This document shows, piece by piece, positions 6,310-13,931 of a stretch of 13,974 nucleotides of DNA. Source of the DNA: JBBQSN01 sp038213835 (GTDB taxonomy: Bacteria; Actinomycetota; Actinomycetes; Actinomycetales; CAWJMD01); assembly GCA_038213835.1 (NCBI GenBank), contig JBBQSN010000093.1, positions 1-13,974 on the forward strand, read 5' to 3'. Within the stretch, counting starts at the first letter, position 1, and every line of letters starts with the position of its first letter. Below the pieces are notes generated by a model. The model made no database searches and was not told where the DNA came from. It worked only from the letters and a program-made list of their open reading frames with translations. The position numbers were made by a program, and so were the translations under genes.

Positions 6310-7338
6310 GGACCGTGGCGTGGCGACCACCGCTCTGGCGGCCAGCGTCCGATCCAGGCTCGCCACCGTCCGGACGTGGGGAAAGGTGAGGGCCAGCAGG
6401 ACACCGAGTCCCGCGGCCAGCAGCGAGGTGCCCCTCGTCGACCACACGACCGCCATGGCGCCCAACGCCACCCCCGTCGGCAACGCCGCGCGCGCCACGT
6501 ACACGCGCACTGCCCACGAGGTGGGCCGGCGGGCCGAGGCAGGTGCGACCGCCGACGCGACCTCGACCAGGCGGACCGTGTGCCTGAGCGCGTGCCACGC
6601 ACCGAAGTAGACGCCGAAGGCAGCCAGGGGGGGCACAGCGGCGAAGACGGCCACGACCACGCCCAGCTCGGCGGCCTCGACGAACCTTCGGGCCCTCGCG
6701 AGCCGGACGACAGCCCAGAGGACGAGTGCACCCGTCACCGACACCAGAGCCGCGAGCACGGCCTCGGGCGGGTCGACCACCGCGGGTGCCAGCTCGACGA
6801 GCAGCACGCGCGCCTCCTCGTGCCAGACGGCGTACGGCAGCACGACCACGGCCGCACCGTGCGCCAGGACCGTCGGGGCATCTCGCACGGGTCCGGGCAT
6901 CGGGCGTGAGGCACGCTCCGCGGCGAAGACCACCTCTCCTCGACCGAAGTGCAGCAACGAGATCCCGAAGAAGACCAGCAGGGACAGGGTCGGTGCCGCG
7001 AGGAAGGCCAGGGTGGCGACGGCCCCCACGGCGAGGTAGCTCGTCAGCACCGTGGCCATCCGCCGAGGGCTGGCGGGCGTGCGGTCGAGCCAGAACGGCA
7101 CCATGTGGTCGACCGCCCCGTGAGGCACGCCCAGGACGATGCCGGCCACCGCCAGGAAGGGTGCCGCGGAGGCCAGGGCGTCCGGGGCCAGGACCTGGCA
7201 GACGAGGAGCGAGAGCAGGGACGCGATGGACACGGCGGTCGCGACGACGTCGGCTGAGCAGGACCCACGCGAGTGCGTGCCTGCCCCGTCCCGCCTCGCG
7301 GAGGAGGCGGGACGGGGAGCCGCTGCCAGGCCGGTCAC
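6307..7338 (-). CDS. blh: Brp/Blh family beta-carotene 15,15'-dioxygenase
   Basis: An integral membrane enzyme that cleaves beta-carotene to two molecules of retinal, the rhodopsin chromophore. The 343 residues give a multi-helix protein with the family's conserved histidines: GVPHGAVDH (70-78; His73, His78), LLHFG (His130), FGAWHALRH (245-253; His249, His253) and FPHVRT (His321), which would hold the iron site. The length is in the family range, slightly long because of a polar N-terminal ~28 residues. Its GTG start overlaps the rhodopsin stop by four bases (GTGA), so the two proteins are translationally coupled and made together. The gene ends in TAG ten bases before the LOG gene's ATG. Beta-carotene biosynthesis genes (crtE, crtB, crtI, crtY) are absent from the window. 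Confidence 0.95.
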   Translation of the reverse strand: MTGLAAAPRPASSARRDGAGTHSRGSCSADVVATAVSIASLLSLLVCQVLAPDALASAAPFLAVAGIVLGVPHGAVDHMVPFWLDRTPASPRRMATVLTSYLAVGAVATLAFLAAPTLSLLVFFGISLLHFGRGEVVFAAERASRPMPGPVRDAPTVLAHGAAVVVLPYAVWHEEARVLLVELAPAVVDPPEAVLAALVSVTGALVLWAVVRLARARRFVEAAELGVVVAVFAAVPPLAAFGVYFGAWHALRHTVRLVEVASAVAPASARRPTSWAVRVYVARAALPTGVALGAMAVVWSTRGTSLLAAGLGVLLALTFPHVRTVASLDRTLAARAVVATPRS

Positions 7339-8198
7339 CCGACCGGGGCCGCCTCGTCACGCACCGGGGCGTCGGGCTTCTCGCCGAGGCCGGTCAGCTC
7401 GTCGTCGTAGGCAGGATCCTCGAGGCGGCTCTTGACCCTGGCGATCTTGTAGATCGCCAGACCGTAGGCGGCCTTGGCGAGGATGTCCGCGATCGAGTAG
7501 GCGCTCTGCCGCAGCACGAAACCCGATTCACCACCGAAGAAGTCGCCGCCGATCATCGGGAAGAGGTACGCGATCGGGTAGACGCCCCAGAGCCCGACGA
7601 GCGAGATGCGCAGCATCCTGATCGTGTGCTGCACCTCCTTCGGCTGGCGGTCCAGGGACTTCGTCAGCTCGACGAACAGGACGTAGAGCAGGTAGATGAA
7701 GGGGATGGTCGACAGGAAGCCCCACAGCGCCCGCGTCCCGAAGTCGACGGTGAGCTCGCCGGGGTATCCCAGGATGATCATGAGGGCCGAGGCGGGAACC
7801 AGCTTGAAGAGCAGCCGCCGGGCCTCGCTGCGCGCGAGCGCCATCACCGCGACGGTCTCGATCAGCAGCAGGGGGACGGTGAGCAGCCAGTCCACGTACC
7901 GGTAGGCCTCGTTGAACTCGATGTTCGACAGGACGTGGTCGGCGCTCGTGGTGGCGCCGGCCGGATAGGACTCCTGGAAGTTCTCGACGATGCGGAAGTA
8001 GTGGTAGGCCGCGATACCGCAGACGATCGCCGAGACGACCAGGGCGTTGCGGTAGCGCGGCGCCACCCGGCCTTGGGAGGCCAGCAGGAAGATCGCCGTG
8101 AACAGCATGCTGGCGATGACCAGGGAGAAGAGGTTGTACACCGTCCCGAACTGGGACGACGTGAGGGTGTCGATCTCGATCGACTGCGCATAGATCAT
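7335..8198 (-). CDS. Xanthorhodopsin-like light-driven proton pump rhodopsin
   Basis: A 287-residue seven-helix microbial rhodopsin. Helix C reads RYVDWLLTVPLLLIE, giving the proton-pump triad Asp103 (acceptor), Thr107 and Glu114 (donor); Leu111 at the spectral-tuning site predicts green absorption. Helix G has Asp238 and the retinal-binding Schiff-base Lys242 (DILAK), and His66 (AYHYFR) matches the helix-B histidine that pairs with the acceptor. Strong resemblance to Salinibacter xanthorhodopsin (LWGFLSTIPF, WGVYPIAYLFPM) includes Gly160, the position whose glycine opens the antenna-carotenoid pocket. The ~35-residue acidic, Pro-rich C-terminal tail is probably cytoplasmic. Start ATG 8198 has GGAG five bases upstream. 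GC was about 64% in the 120 bases counted by hand (7621-7740), lower than neighbours. It is co-translated with blh and preceded by a B12-type MerR regulator. Confidence 0.96.
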   Translation of the reverse strand: MIYAQSIEIDTLTSSQFGTVYNLFSLVIASMLFTAIFLLASQGRVAPRYRNALVVSAIVCGIAAYHYFRIVENFQESYPAGATTSADHVLSNIEFNEAYRYVDWLLTVPLLLIETVAVMALARSEARRLLFKLVPASALMIILGYPGELTVDFGTRALWGFLSTIPFIYLLYVLFVELTKSLDRQPKEVQHTIRMLRISLVGLWGVYPIAYLFPMIGGDFFGGESGFVLRQSAYSIADILAKAAYGLAIYKIARVKSRLEDPAYDDELTGLGEKPDAPVRDEAAPVG

Positions 8199-8225
8199 GA
8201 CGGCTCCATCCGGCGCTGGGTCGGT

Positions 8226-8241
8226 GCAGGCGGGTGCCTGC
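8226..8241 (-). promoter_or_regulatory. Hairpin in the rhodopsin 5' leader
   Basis: A perfect 6-4-6 inverted repeat (GCAGGC/GCCTGC) 18 bases upstream of the rhodopsin Shine-Dalgarno. A smaller 5-2-5 repeat (CCTGG/CCAGG) lies at 8275-8286. With the candidate promoter at 8321-8350, both would fall within a leader of about 115 bases. Their role is unknown. Confidence 0.35.
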
Positions 8242-8311
8242 TCGGGGTCCCACGTCCGAAGGCGTCATCGGAACCCTGGACCCAGGTGTACGACCGGAGA
8301 TGCCCGTACGC

Positions 8312-8350
8312 AACTTGAACAAGTTATCTGCTCTGAACTTGTGCGGTCAG
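8312..8350 (-). promoter_or_regulatory. Candidate rhodopsin promoter with MerR-type operator
   Basis: An AT-rich island in a GC-rich gap. Three AACTTG hexamers occur: 8312-8317, its inverse CAAGTT at 8320-8325 (two-base spacer), and 8336-8341. The last two form a perfect 7-bp inverted repeat (ACAAGTT at 8319-8325, AACTTGT at 8336-8342) with a 10-base spacer. On the minus strand TAACTT (8326 to 8321) is a good TANNNT -10 element, with CTGACC (8350 to 8345, overlapping the regulator's stop codon) as a -35 element at an 18-base spacing. The dyad covers the spacer and -10, which is where MerR-family proteins bind. Identity as the regulator's operator is inferred. Confidence 0.55.
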
Positions 8351-9255
8351 GGCCGCAGCGCGACCTCCGCGAGAGCGTCGACCGCACCGGCCATCGAGTC
8401 GCTCTGCAGCACCCGCGCGTCGAGCGCCAGCCCCTCCCAGCCAGGCCCGCCGACCACGATCCGCAACGGGGGGCGGGTGACCGGTATCACACTGAGATCG
8501 GTTCCGGCAGCGTTGATCTGGGACCACACGAAGACCGCCGCTGCGCCTGATCGGGACGCCGCGGACGCCAAGGACCGGATGGGGACCCTCGCACCCAGGA
8601 CCCGGGTGGGTACCGCCCGCTCCGCCAGCGCGGCGGCGAGCGCGTGCAGCACCAGGCTGTGCTGCTCGTCCGGGGCGCAGGCCAGGAGCACGGGCCGAGC
8701 GGCTGCCCGGAGCCGACGCCCGACGACGGCGCGATGCTGGTGCAACGCCCCGGCCGCCGCCTCGGTCAGCAGGTGCTCCACCTCGATGCCGGCACCGGTG
8801 TTCGCCCAGTGCTCGCCCGCTGCGACCAGCACCGGTCGCAACAGGCCGTCCCACGTCCGCACCGCACCGTCGCGGTCGAGTGCCGCGCGCAGGTGCCGAT
8901 CGACCTCCTCTGCGTCCAGCCGCATGGCCGCACGCGCCAGGCCCGTCACAGCGCGCCCGCCGCCGGGGACGGCGAGCACGTGCCCTCCAGGACCCCCCGG
9001 GACGGTCCGAGGACCCGCCTCGACGGTCGCACCGGGGGCGGCTCTGGACAGCTCGGCCGCTCGAGCCGGCGTCTCGCCGCGCAGGACCAGTGCGTGCATG
9101 CGCTCGAGGACGGCCACGTCGTCCGCCCCGTACCGACGGTGACCACCGGCGGAGCGCGAGCCGGGGCCCAGCCCGTAGCGGCGCTCCCACGACCTGACCG
9201 TGGAGGACGAGACGCCGAGCCGGCGCGCGACCGCACCCACCGACACACCGTCCAC
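8347..9255 (-). CDS. MerR-family regulator with B12-binding domain (CarH/LitR type)
   Basis: A predicted DNA-binding photoreceptor/repressor. Numbered from GTG 9255 it has 302 residues. An N-terminal MerR helix-turn-helix (VGAVARRLGVSSSTVRSWERRYGL, ~residues 6-29, with GGHRRY following) is joined by a Gly/Pro-rich linker to a helical bundle carrying W150-x9-E160-H161, the motif that packs over adenosylcobalamin in CarH. A Rossmann-like domain follows with DEQH at 196-199, where His199 is the expected cobalt ligand; the Gly usual three residues later is Val202. In CarH, B12 stabilises a DNA-bound tetramer that light destroys. The start is chosen because AGGA lies seven bases upstream; the frame is open to GTG 9390, but those extra 45 residues are not family-like. 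It sits directly upstream of rhodopsin-blh on the same strand. Confidence 0.88.
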   Translation of the reverse strand: MDGVSVGAVARRLGVSSSTVRSWERRYGLGPGSRSAGGHRRYGADDVAVLERMHALVLRGETPARAAELSRAAPGATVEAGPRTVPGGPGGHVLAVPGGGRAVTGLARAAMRLDAEEVDRHLRAALDRDGAVRTWDGLLRPVLVAAGEHWANTGAGIEVEHLLTEAAAGALHQHRAVVGRRLRAAARPVLLACAPDEQHSLVLHALAAALAERAVPTRVLGARVPIRSLASAASRSGAAAVFVWSQINAAGTDLSVIPVTRPPLRIVVGGPGWEGLALDARVLQSDSMAGAVDALAEVALRP

Positions 9256-9316
9256 GTCGCCGTCCTGCCTGTCGACTCGGTAGCGCCACCCGCCCTGGCC
9301 CCGGGTGACGAGGACC

Positions 9317-9322
9317 AGGGTA
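9317..9322 (-). promoter_or_regulatory. Candidate -10 element of the MerR regulator gene
   Basis: TACCCT on the minus strand, about 61 bases upstream of the chosen GTG start. It lies inside the open frame extension upstream of that start and so favours the shorter protein. No clear -35 element was seen. The 177 bases between this gene's start and the dapE stop hold nothing else that I recognise. Confidence 0.3.
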
Positions 9323-9432
9323 GGCGGACGAGCCCGCGACGGCAGGATGGGCGGGTGCGCCGGCTCAGCCGAACGGGCGCGGACCGTCACCGTCCCCGCT
9401 GCAGTGCTCGCCGATCTGCCGCACGGTGACGA

Positions 9433-10533
9433 TCAGCTGCTGAGCCACGCAGCCAGCACCTCGCGGCAGCGCGTGATCGCGGCGGCAGGGCAGTGCTCGT
9501 CGTCGGTGTGCGACAGCGAGGGGTCGGCCGGGCCGAAGTTGACGGCAGGGACGCCCATCTCGCTGAACCGGGCGACGTCGGTCCAGCCGTACTTGGGTTT
9601 CGGCTCGCCGCCCACGGCGGCGACGAACGCGGCCGCGGCGGGGTGGTCCAGGCCCGGACGCGCACCGCCGGCCGCGTCGGTCACGACGACCTCGAAGCCC
9701 TCGAAGAGGGTGCGCAGGTGCTGCTCAGCCTCGTCGACCGAGCGCGACGGCGCGAACCGGTAGTTGACGGTGACGACGCACTCGTCGGGGATGACGTTGC
9801 CGGCCACTCCCCCGCGCACTCCCACGGCGTTGAGGCACTCGCGGTAGATCAGGCCGTCGACCTCGACCGCGGCCGGCTCGTAGGCATTGAGCCGTGAGAT
9901 CACCTCTCCCGCAACGTGGATCGCGTTAACGCCTGTCCACGCGCGAGCTGAGTGCGCCCGCAGGCCGGGGACGAGGACCTCGACCCGCAGCGTGCCGTTG
10001 CAGCCGCCCTCGACCGTCCCGGACGACGGCTCGCAGAGCACCGCGAACGATCCCTCGAGCCAGTCAGGGTGGTTCCGCGCGATCCGGCCGAGACCGTTGA
10101 GCGAGGACTCGACCTCCTCGTTGTCGTAGAAGACCCAGGTGACGTCGTGCACCGGGTCGGTGACGGCCGCGGCCACCGAGAGCTGAACTGCCGCACCGGA
10201 CTTCATGTCGGCGGTGCCACGACCGAACAGGACGCGGTCGTCCTCGCCGCCGGAGACGCGGTGGTCCTCGCCCTCGACCCAGGTCGGCAGGTTCGGCTCC
10301 GGGTGCCGCAGCGGCACGGTGTCGACGTGCCCGGCGATCACCACCCGCTCGGGCCGACCGAGGGTCGTGCGGGCGATCACGGCGTCGCCGTCGCGCAGCA
10401 CCTCGAGGTGGGGGTGGACGCGCAGGGCCTGCTCGATCGCGTCGGTGATCGCGCTCTCGTCGCCGCTCACGGACTCGATGTCGCAGAGGTCGCGCGTGAG
10501 CTGGACGACGTCGCCGGTGAGGTCGAGGGTCAC
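9433..10533 (-). CDS. dapE: Succinyl-diaminopimelate desuccinylase
   Basis: A zinc-dependent M20-family amidohydrolase that removes succinate from N-succinyl-LL-diaminopimelate, giving LL-diaminopimelate for lysine and peptidoglycan. The 366 residues show GHVDTVP (68-74; His69, Asp71), GRGTADMKSG (104-113; Asp109 bridging metals), DNEE (137-140; Glu139 catalytic base, Glu140 metal ligand), CEPSSG (Glu168) and SHTDDEH (His342), with the dimerisation domain between. The length is normal for actinobacterial DapE. GTG 10533 is chosen because the domain begins there and TAGGGT lies seven bases upstream, indicating a leaderless mRNA; the open frame beyond it is antisense to dapD. It is divergent from dapD, its partner two steps earlier in the pathway. 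Confidence 0.96.
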   Translation of the reverse strand: MTLDLTGDVVQLTRDLCDIESVSGDESAITDAIEQALRVHPHLEVLRDGDAVIARTTLGRPERVVIAGHVDTVPLRHPEPNLPTWVEGEDHRVSGGEDDRVLFGRGTADMKSGAAVQLSVAAAVTDPVHDVTWVFYDNEEVESSLNGLGRIARNHPDWLEGSFAVLCEPSSGTVEGGCNGTLRVEVLVPGLRAHSARAWTGVNAIHVAGEVISRLNAYEPAAVEVDGLIYRECLNAVGVRGGVAGNVIPDECVVTVNYRFAPSRSVDEAEQHLRTLFEGFEVVVTDAAGGARPGLDHPAAAAFVAAVGGEPKPKYGWTDVARFSEMGVPAVNFGPADPSLSHTDDEHCPAAAITRCREVLAAWLSS

Positions 10534-10588
10534 GGCTACGACCCTACGGGGCGCAGCCTGTGGCGCTGCGCCGACTACCCTGGCCCGC
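10534..10588. promoter_or_regulatory. Divergent dapE/dapD leaderless promoter region
   Basis: This 55-bp gap is arranged symmetrically. Minus-strand TAGGGT (10546 to 10541) lies seven bases before the dapE GTG, and plus-strand TACCCT (10576-10581) seven bases before the dapD ATG. Between them is a perfect 7-bp inverted repeat, GGCGCAG (10550-10556) and CTGCGCC (10566-10572), whose centre (10561) is also the centre of the whole gap. No -35 consensus or Shine-Dalgarno is visible on either side. The inverted repeat is a candidate operator shared by both genes. Confidence 0.6.
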
Positions 10589-11578
10589 ATGTCCTCCGGA
10601 ACCGCCGCCGAGCACCAGCACGAGGTCGAGCACCGCCCCGCGTGGGGCCACGGCCTCGCCACCGTGACCCCTGACGGCACGGTGCTCGACACCTGGTTCC
10701 CGTCCCCGGCGCTGGGCGTGCGCCCGGCCGACGCCGCCGCGCCTGCCGGGCTCGAGGCGCTCGTCGGTGACGACACGGCCAGGGGCGTGCGCACCGAGGT
10801 ACGGCTGGTCGAGATCGACCTCGATGCCGCCCCACACGGCGCCAGCGACGCGTACCTGCGGCTGCACCTGCTCTCGCACCGGCTCGCCCGCCCGCACGAG
10901 CTGAACCTCGACGGCGTGTTCGGCGCCCTCGCGAACGTGGTGTGGACCAGTGCCGGCCCCTGCGCGGTCGAGGGCTTCGAGCAGACCCGGCTCCGGCTGC
11001 GCGCCCACGGCCCGGTGCAGGTGCACGGCGTCGACAAGTTCCCCCGGATGACCGACTACGTGCTGCCCTCGGGCGTGCGGATCGCTGACGCGGACCGCGT
11101 GCGGCTCGGCGCGCACCTCGCTGAGGGCACCACCGTCATGCACGAGGGCTTCGTGAACTTCAACGCCGGCACGCTCGGCACCGCGATGGTCGAGGGCCGC
11201 ATCTCGGCCGGCGTCGTGGTCGGCGACGGCTCCGACGTCGGGGGCGGCGCCTCGATCATGGGGACCCTCTCCGGCGGCGGCAGGGAGCGGATCAGCATCG
11301 GGACGGGCTGCCTGCTCGGCGCCAACGCCGGCATCGGCATCAGCCTCGGCGACGACTGCGTGGTGGAGGCGGGTCTGTACGTCACGGCCGGTACCAAGGT
11401 GACCGTCGTGGGCGGTGGCGACGGCTCTGCGGACCACAGCGTGGTCAAGGCCGCCGAGCTCTCGGGCCGCAGCGGCCTGCTGCTGCGTCGCAACTCCCGT
11501 ACCGGCGCCGTCGAGGTGCTGGCGCGCTCGGGGACCGCCGGCGCCGTGGAGCTGAACGCCGCGCTGCACGCGAACTGA
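10589..11578 (+). CDS. dapD: Tetrahydrodipicolinate N-succinyltransferase
   Basis: It transfers succinyl from succinyl-CoA to tetrahydrodipicolinate, the first committed step of the succinylase branch to meso-diaminopimelate and lysine. The 329-residue protein is of the actinobacterial (mycobacterial-type) DapD class: an N-terminal alpha/beta domain (~1-150), then a left-handed beta-helix with hexapeptide-type turns (about 160-290: SGVRIADADRVRLGAHL, GVVVGDGSDVGGGASIMG, ISIGTGCLLGANAGIGI, CVVEAGLYVTAGTKV). MVEGRIS holds Glu202, the position thought to be catalytic in the mycobacterial enzyme. It starts at ATG 10589 with TACCCT seven bases upstream and no Shine-Dalgarno, as for a leaderless transcript. 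The gene at 11580 follows after one base. Confidence 0.96.
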   Translation: MSSGTAAEHQHEVEHRPAWGHGLATVTPDGTVLDTWFPSPALGVRPADAAAPAGLEALVGDDTARGVRTEVRLVEIDLDAAPHGASDAYLRLHLLSHRLARPHELNLDGVFGALANVVWTSAGPCAVEGFEQTRLRLRAHGPVQVHGVDKFPRMTDYVLPSGVRIADADRVRLGAHLAEGTTVMHEGFVNFNAGTLGTAMVEGRISAGVVVGDGSDVGGGASIMGTLSGGGRERISIGTGCLLGANAGIGISLGDDCVVEAGLYVTAGTKVTVVGGGDGSADHSVVKAAELSGRSGLLLRRNSRTGAVEVLARSGTAGAVELNAALHAN

Positions 11579-11579
11579 C

Positions 11580-12488
11580 GTGGCCCGCCCTCCCCGGAGC
11601 CGCCGCGACGCCTGGCGTCGCCGCGCGATCGCCGGAGCAGTCGTCCTCGGTCTCGTGGGTGCCGGCGTGGTGGCCGGTCAGGCGCTGTTCGCGAACCGCT
11701 ACGTCCCGCCTCTGCGCGAGACGTGCGTCGCCACGGTCGACGGCGCCGACCACGAGCTCGACCCCGACCAGGCCGCCAACGCCGCCCTGATCACCGCGAT
11801 CGCGGTGCGGCGGGGCATGCCGGCACGGGCCGCGACGATCGGCATCGCCACCGCGATCCAGGAGTCGAGGCTGCGCAACATCGACTACGGCGACCGCGAC
11901 TCCCTCGGCCTGTTCCAGCAGCGTCCCTCGCAGGGGTGGGGCTCCGAGGCCGAGGTGATGGACCCGGTCTACGCCACCAACGCCTTCTACGACGCCCTGG
12001 CGAAGGTCGAGGGCTACGAGACGATGGAGATCACCGTCGCCGCGCAGGAGGTGCAGCGCTCCGGCTTCCCTCAGGCCTATGCCGACCACGAACCGGAGGG
12101 CCGCGCGTTCGCCTCGGCCCTCACCGGCTACTCCCAGGCCAGCCTGTCGTGCCGGCTGCGCGGCGCCGACACCGCCGGGAGCGCCCCGGCCGAGCGGTCC
12201 GGCGCCGTCCGGGCCGCCCTGGACGCCCAGCTGGGGGCGATGCCCTGGGACGAGGCCGCCGACCCGGCCACGGTCACCGTCCCGGTGGGCACCGACGAGG
12301 TGGGCCTGCGCCGCACCTGGGCCGCCGCCCACTGGGCGGTGGCCAGCTCCGAGGAGTACGGCGTGGTCCGGGTGCAGGTCGGTGACCGGGTCTGGGACCG
12401 CACCTCGCCGGACGACGGCTGGACCACGGTCGAGGACGCCGCCCCCGACGCCGGCCTCAGCATCACCGTCGCCGCGCCGCCGACCTGA
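11580..12488 (+). CDS. Membrane-anchored lysozyme-fold-like conserved protein
   Basis: A 302-residue actinobacterial conserved protein of unproven function; homologues are sometimes labelled, without good reason, heavy metal transporter. A basic N-terminus (RSRRDAWRRR) precedes one membrane helix (~17-37), so the rest is probably extracytoplasmic. The conserved core is ATAIQESRLRN (91-100) followed by GDRDSLGLFQQRPSQGWG (104-121). The Glu-Ser pair and GLFQxxP pattern resemble the catalytic Glu and GLMQ motifs of lytic transglycosylases (SLT fold), with Glu95 as the candidate acid. The GTG start is one base after the dapD stop, so the two are likely co-transcribed, tying a possible peptidoglycan-active protein to diaminopimelate synthesis. 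Enzymatic activity is inference; it converges on gltA across 21 bases. Confidence 0.75.
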   Translation: MARPPRSRRDAWRRRAIAGAVVLGLVGAGVVAGQALFANRYVPPLRETCVATVDGADHELDPDQAANAALITAIAVRRGMPARAATIGIATAIQESRLRNIDYGDRDSLGLFQQRPSQGWGSEAEVMDPVYATNAFYDALAKVEGYETMEITVAAQEVQRSGFPQAYADHEPEGRAFASALTGYSQASLSCRLRGADTAGSAPAERSGAVRAALDAQLGAMPWDEAADPATVTVPVGTDEVGLRRTWAAAHWAVASSEEYGVVRVQVGDRVWDRTSPDDGWTTVEDAAPDAGLSITVAAPPT

Positions 12489-12509
12489 AGGGCCTGCGGG
12501 ACGCCTGGG

Positions 12510-13826
<1,317 letters not shown>

Positions 13827-13910
13827 GGGGATCCTCCTCGGACGGTGCGGCGCGCTCAGGTGTCGCGTGGTCGACCGCGGGCCTGGTTCGGCCGCAGAGC
13901 GCGGTCCTTC

Positions 13911-13931
13911 CCGCCCGAAACTACCGGGCGG
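13911..13931. promoter_or_regulatory. Inverted repeat in the gltA upstream region
   Basis: A perfect 7-7-7 inverted repeat (CCGCCCG, loop AAACTAC, CGGGCGG) about 85 bases upstream of the gltA start, in the 148-bp terminal gap. On the minus strand TAGTTT, spanning the loop, would be a TANNNT -10 element. It may be an operator for gltA or a hairpin ending a gene beyond the window edge. Nothing else is recognisable in 13827-13974. Confidence 0.4.

Noticed and set aside
7335..8198. Sensory rhodopsin, heliorhodopsin or chloride/sodium pump
   Set aside because: The DTE triad, presence of the proton-donor glutamate, and xanthorhodopsin-like helices fit a proton pump; no transducer gene is adjacent, and NDQ or NTQ motifs are absent.
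6726..8318. Plus-strand open frame of about 530 codons opposite rhodopsin and blh
   Set aside because: Low-complexity composition, opposite two confidently identified genes; no family resemblance.
9256..9390. 45-residue N-terminal extension of the MerR regulator
   Set aside because: It is not MerR-like, contains a promoter-like TACCCT, and GTG 9255 has a good Shine-Dalgarno. It cannot be fully excluded.
10534..11037. Upstream extension of dapE to residue -168
   Set aside because: It is antisense to dapD; the DapE domain begins at GTG 10533, which also has the leaderless promoter spacing.
12489..12509. Terminator between the convergent 11580-12488 gene and gltA
   Set aside because: The 21-base gap contains no stem of useful length.
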